From: Cyanodermella asteris
Lineage: Eukaryota; Ascomycota; Lecanoromycetes; Ostropales; Stictidaceae
Reading direction: 5' to 3'
Assembly (NCBI GenBank): GCA_900618795.1
Contig: UYJD01000009.1
Span: 431,458 to 495,457 of the forward strand
DNA: 64,000 nucleotides
Each line of letters starts with the position of its first letter. The first letter of the stretch is position 1. Shown piece by piece: positions 61,698 to 64,000 of the stretch. The notes below the pieces were generated by a model. The model worked only from the letters and a program-made list of their open reading frames with translations, did not search any database and was not told the DNA's origin. Made by a program: the position numbers and the translations under genes.

Positions 61698-62229
61698 AGA
61701 TTGTGCTTCTTGGCGCTCGCATCATGGCGTCAAGCGTTTGCCATGGACGGGGCTCGAAGATGTGCCACAGGCGTATACAGCAGACAGGGGTATTGAAGAC
61801 TTGAGGTATTGGTTGTTCGTAGGTGGAACATCTACAACGAACACTCTCGGGTTTTATGATGTGGATGGATGCACTTCGCGACACGATGATGCTCAAAGCC
61901 GAGTGACCCAACCAGTTTCTCGCCGAGGTTCGTGTACCAAGGCTTCTACACGAAAGACAGGGAAAGGCGGGGGTCTCTTAAACATTTGAAAAGCCCTACT
62001 AAGAGCAGGCAAAATTACGAGTGCAGAATACACCAAACTCGTCGCACTGTGACCCTGTCCAGGCCGGCCGTGCTGCTCATATGTCAGATCATCTCCCGTC
62101 TCATATATACTCTAGCTTTCGTTCTGGCAGTTCGAGGAAAGGGTCCTCCAGGCAGCTAGATGACAGACCTTGATTGTATAGCCGAACAACTCCCTTCTAG
62201 ACCAAGATGTCAAAGATGCCACACGCTGC
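61698..62229. other. Convergent intergenic region
   Basis: Between the 3' ends of the F-box gene and the Yop1/REEP gene. ORF 61672-61989 has no domain. Nothing else seen. Confidence 0.4.
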
Positions 62230-63195
62230 TCAATGTCTACGACTGTCGTCGCCATAAGCTAGATCGATTCCCGACGTCTTTGCTTGTTCTTTTGCCCAGC
62301 CAAACCAACCAGACTTGCCCTCACGGTGTGCACCCTCGGTCACCTCATCCTCCTCAATTCGATCAAAGCTGACTTCGCTCCGGTTCCTGCTCAGCCCCTC
62401 ACCATGCTCACTCTCCCTATCCAGCGCTTGCATCAAAACCTGCAGCTTCTCCCTCTGCTGATTCACAAACCTCTGCTTCTCACTCGGCGTCCGGATGTGT
62501 CCCGGAATCAAGTTTCCACTCCTACTCAACTCCTCAACTTGATGTGCAGGACTCGTATTCGCCTTGCCACCCAAAATGCTCGTCGCGCTGCTCAACAGCC
62601 CGTAAAAGTCTCCCGCCGGCGCAGCCATGCCCTCCCTCGCATTCGGCAGGTTGAACCTCGACAGCAAACTCTGCGCATAGCTCCCCGCGCCCGCCGGAAT
62701 CTGCTCCCGCTGCACCGGCGCCGCCTGCACGCCAAAGACGTTCTTCTTGATGAGCTCGATCAGCTGCGTGACGTAGTCCAGCCCGACGGCCTGCAACTTT
62801 GCGTGGCCCGAGCTGATCAGGTCTTCGATCTGCTTCTCGTTGTGCGCCAGGAACGGGTGGATGTATTCTTGGTACGCGAGCCGTGCGCCCTGGGTCTGGG
62901 GCAGCATCAGGTAGAGGAGGAAGATGAGGCGCACGGTGCCGTAGAGGGGCAGCCAGCCGAGAAGCCAGTAGGTGTAGTTTTCAAAGACGCTGAAGAGCGC
63001 GAACGAGACCCAGTACATGAGCCATGGTGAGAGTTGGGCGGGATCGGAGGTGCGGAGCGCTTTGTACGAGGCGAAGACGGGGAAGAGGACGGTGAGGACG
63101 GAGCTGCGATACGGGTCAGGGCCACCAGCTACAGATGCGACCGTGTGTAGCTGTAGATGTACTTACGCTATGAGGTTGGGGATCAGGTCGAACAT
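62230..63195 (-). CDS. Yop1/REEP (TB2/DP1/HVA22) ER-shaping membrane protein
   Basis: Two exons, 63195-63167 and 63103-62230, phase-2 intron (GTAAGT, CGCAG), giving 300 aa. Joined start MFDLIPNLIASVLTVLFPVF leads into SYKALRTSDPAQLSPWLMYW, FENYTYWLLGWLPLYGTVRL and YLMLPQTQGARLAYQEYIHP, the TB2/DP1/HVA22 core with two hairpin membrane segments. The long C-terminal tail (about 115-300) is amphipathic then charged, with GRIEEDEV-like acid clusters, and is longer than yeast Yop1 (180 aa), closer to REEP1-4-like fungal proteins. The family bends ER tubules and acts with reticulons. The tail-specific role is unknown. Confidence 0.92.
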
Positions 63196-64000
63196 GGCAG
63201 CTCGCGATTGCAGGTCAAGATAGGTACGATGGGTCTCACGAGGCTTCAAATGCTCGATTGCGGGGCTCCGGGACGACGAGGTCGGGTCATGTATTTGTGG
63301 GCAGCGTCAGCCTGGGTCGTCTGAAGCTGCCAGCGTGTTCAGTGTGAGGTGCAAGTCGTGTCTGCAATGCGAGTTGAGGTTGCCTGGAGGCGAGACAAAA
63401 GGAAGAGAGACAAGAGACTTGCAGCTCACTCAGCTGCCTCACGGATCCCGCCGGTCCTTCTTCGGCCCCGCTTTGCCGATCTAGCGACAGCTAGATACTG
63501 AAGGATTGCCCGGCGCATTTGCTACTTGACGATGTTTATCATCAAACGATGTAGCAATTCATCTGCACTTTGTATCAATCGTTGCCTCTAGGATTGGAAT
63601 TCGGCTGTTAATGGCATAGAATCTTGCTTTGTTCAAACCACATTGTCTCCTCATCATCGCCATCGTCTTGATTTCTGGGCCACGCTATTACACTGTTTGG
63701 CAAACTATCTTAACACCTCATCAGGCATGGCAACAGTCAACTTCAACAGAAACTTCAGGACCAGTAGCACAGACTCTGATCTCGTCACTACCGTTCATTG
63801 CCGCATAGATACCACCGACGTATTTGAGTGAGAGCTTATCACGCCCGTCACGTACCTCATTTCTTCCGAAAAACAATCTCATTGCCGTGACAAGGTTTCC
63901 GTTAGTCGCAGCGACCTGGAGGAAAAGCAGGTACAGCTTGCTAGGCTTGATGAAGTGCATTAGTGGTGGTATTGCCGTTGTGACTTGGACCGGGCCCTGA
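63196..64000. other. Window end, no gene recognised
   Basis: Promoter side of the Yop1-like gene, then short ORFs. A minus ORF 63721-63960 (79 aa) shows no domain and could be an exon of a gene beyond the window, but nothing supports it. Confidence 0.35.

Noticed and set aside
62284-63030. 248-codon plus-strand frame over the Yop1-like gene
   Set aside because: Shadow of a clear TB2/DP1/HVA22 gene on the other strand.
63721-63960. 79-codon minus-strand frame near the window end
   Set aside because: No domain, no splice partners visible inside the window.

Overview
This 64 kb window is nuclear chromosomal DNA of a filamentous ascomycete (Pezizomycotina). The look of the genes suggests a Dothideomycete, but that is an inference. 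Evidence: short introns of about 45-110 nt with GTRAGT donors, CTRAC branch sites and YAG acceptors; genes on both strands with separate promoters; and fungal families such as Yip1, Ubc6, Paf1, Arp2, Arf, dynactin p25, Yop1, copper-fist, PTH11-like receptor, dipeptidyl-peptidase V and NRPS-like reductase. There are two assembly gaps (26389-26413 and 45924-46436). I saw no convincing rRNA or tRNA gene, CRISPR array or intact transposon.

Layout. 0-9 kb: arrestin-like protein (cut by the window edge), Yip1, Ubc6 with a spliced leader or small gene upstream, an orphan protein and a GNAT acetyltransferase. 9.8-12.2 kb: a broken FMN-dependent lactate oxidase/monooxygenase gene facing a DUF1989 gene. 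13-18.5 kb: Paf1, the SOD copper chaperone Ccs1 and a BTB-like protein. 18.5-21.9 kb: no gene seen. 21.9-25.2 kb: a large disordered protein. 27.8 kb: a spliced 21-residue metallothionein. 28.5-33.4 kb: an intact adenylation-thiolation-reductase (NRPS-like) enzyme beside the wreck of a UbiA-type prenyltransferase. 34.8-41.5 kb: dipeptidyl-peptidase V, ketopantoate reductase-like enzyme, peroxiredoxin and a secreted CAP-like protein. 43.4-44.5 kb: a decayed PTH11-like receptor. 44.8-46.5 kb: a DmpA-type peptidase interrupted by a gap. 47-63 kb: mostly housekeeping genes (CobW-type GTPase, Arf6-like GTPase, Asp/Glu racemase family, Arp2, copper-fist regulator, dynactin p25, guanine deaminase, F-box protein, Yop1/REEP).

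Connections. Three genes concern copper: the chaperone, the metallothionein and a copper-fist regulator with a 28-histidine tract. A CobW-type GTPase with a histidine-rich tail adds a further metal-handling gene. Arp2, Arf, dynactin p25, Yip1 and Yop1 serve membrane traffic and the cytoskeleton. Decay is concentrated in accessory genes (oxidase, prenyltransferase, receptor). Separately, two otherwise complete genes each carry one small frame error in or next to a homopolymer run, which may be sequencing error rather than biology. Exon borders were set by eye from splice signals and reading-frame continuity; no similarity search was run.
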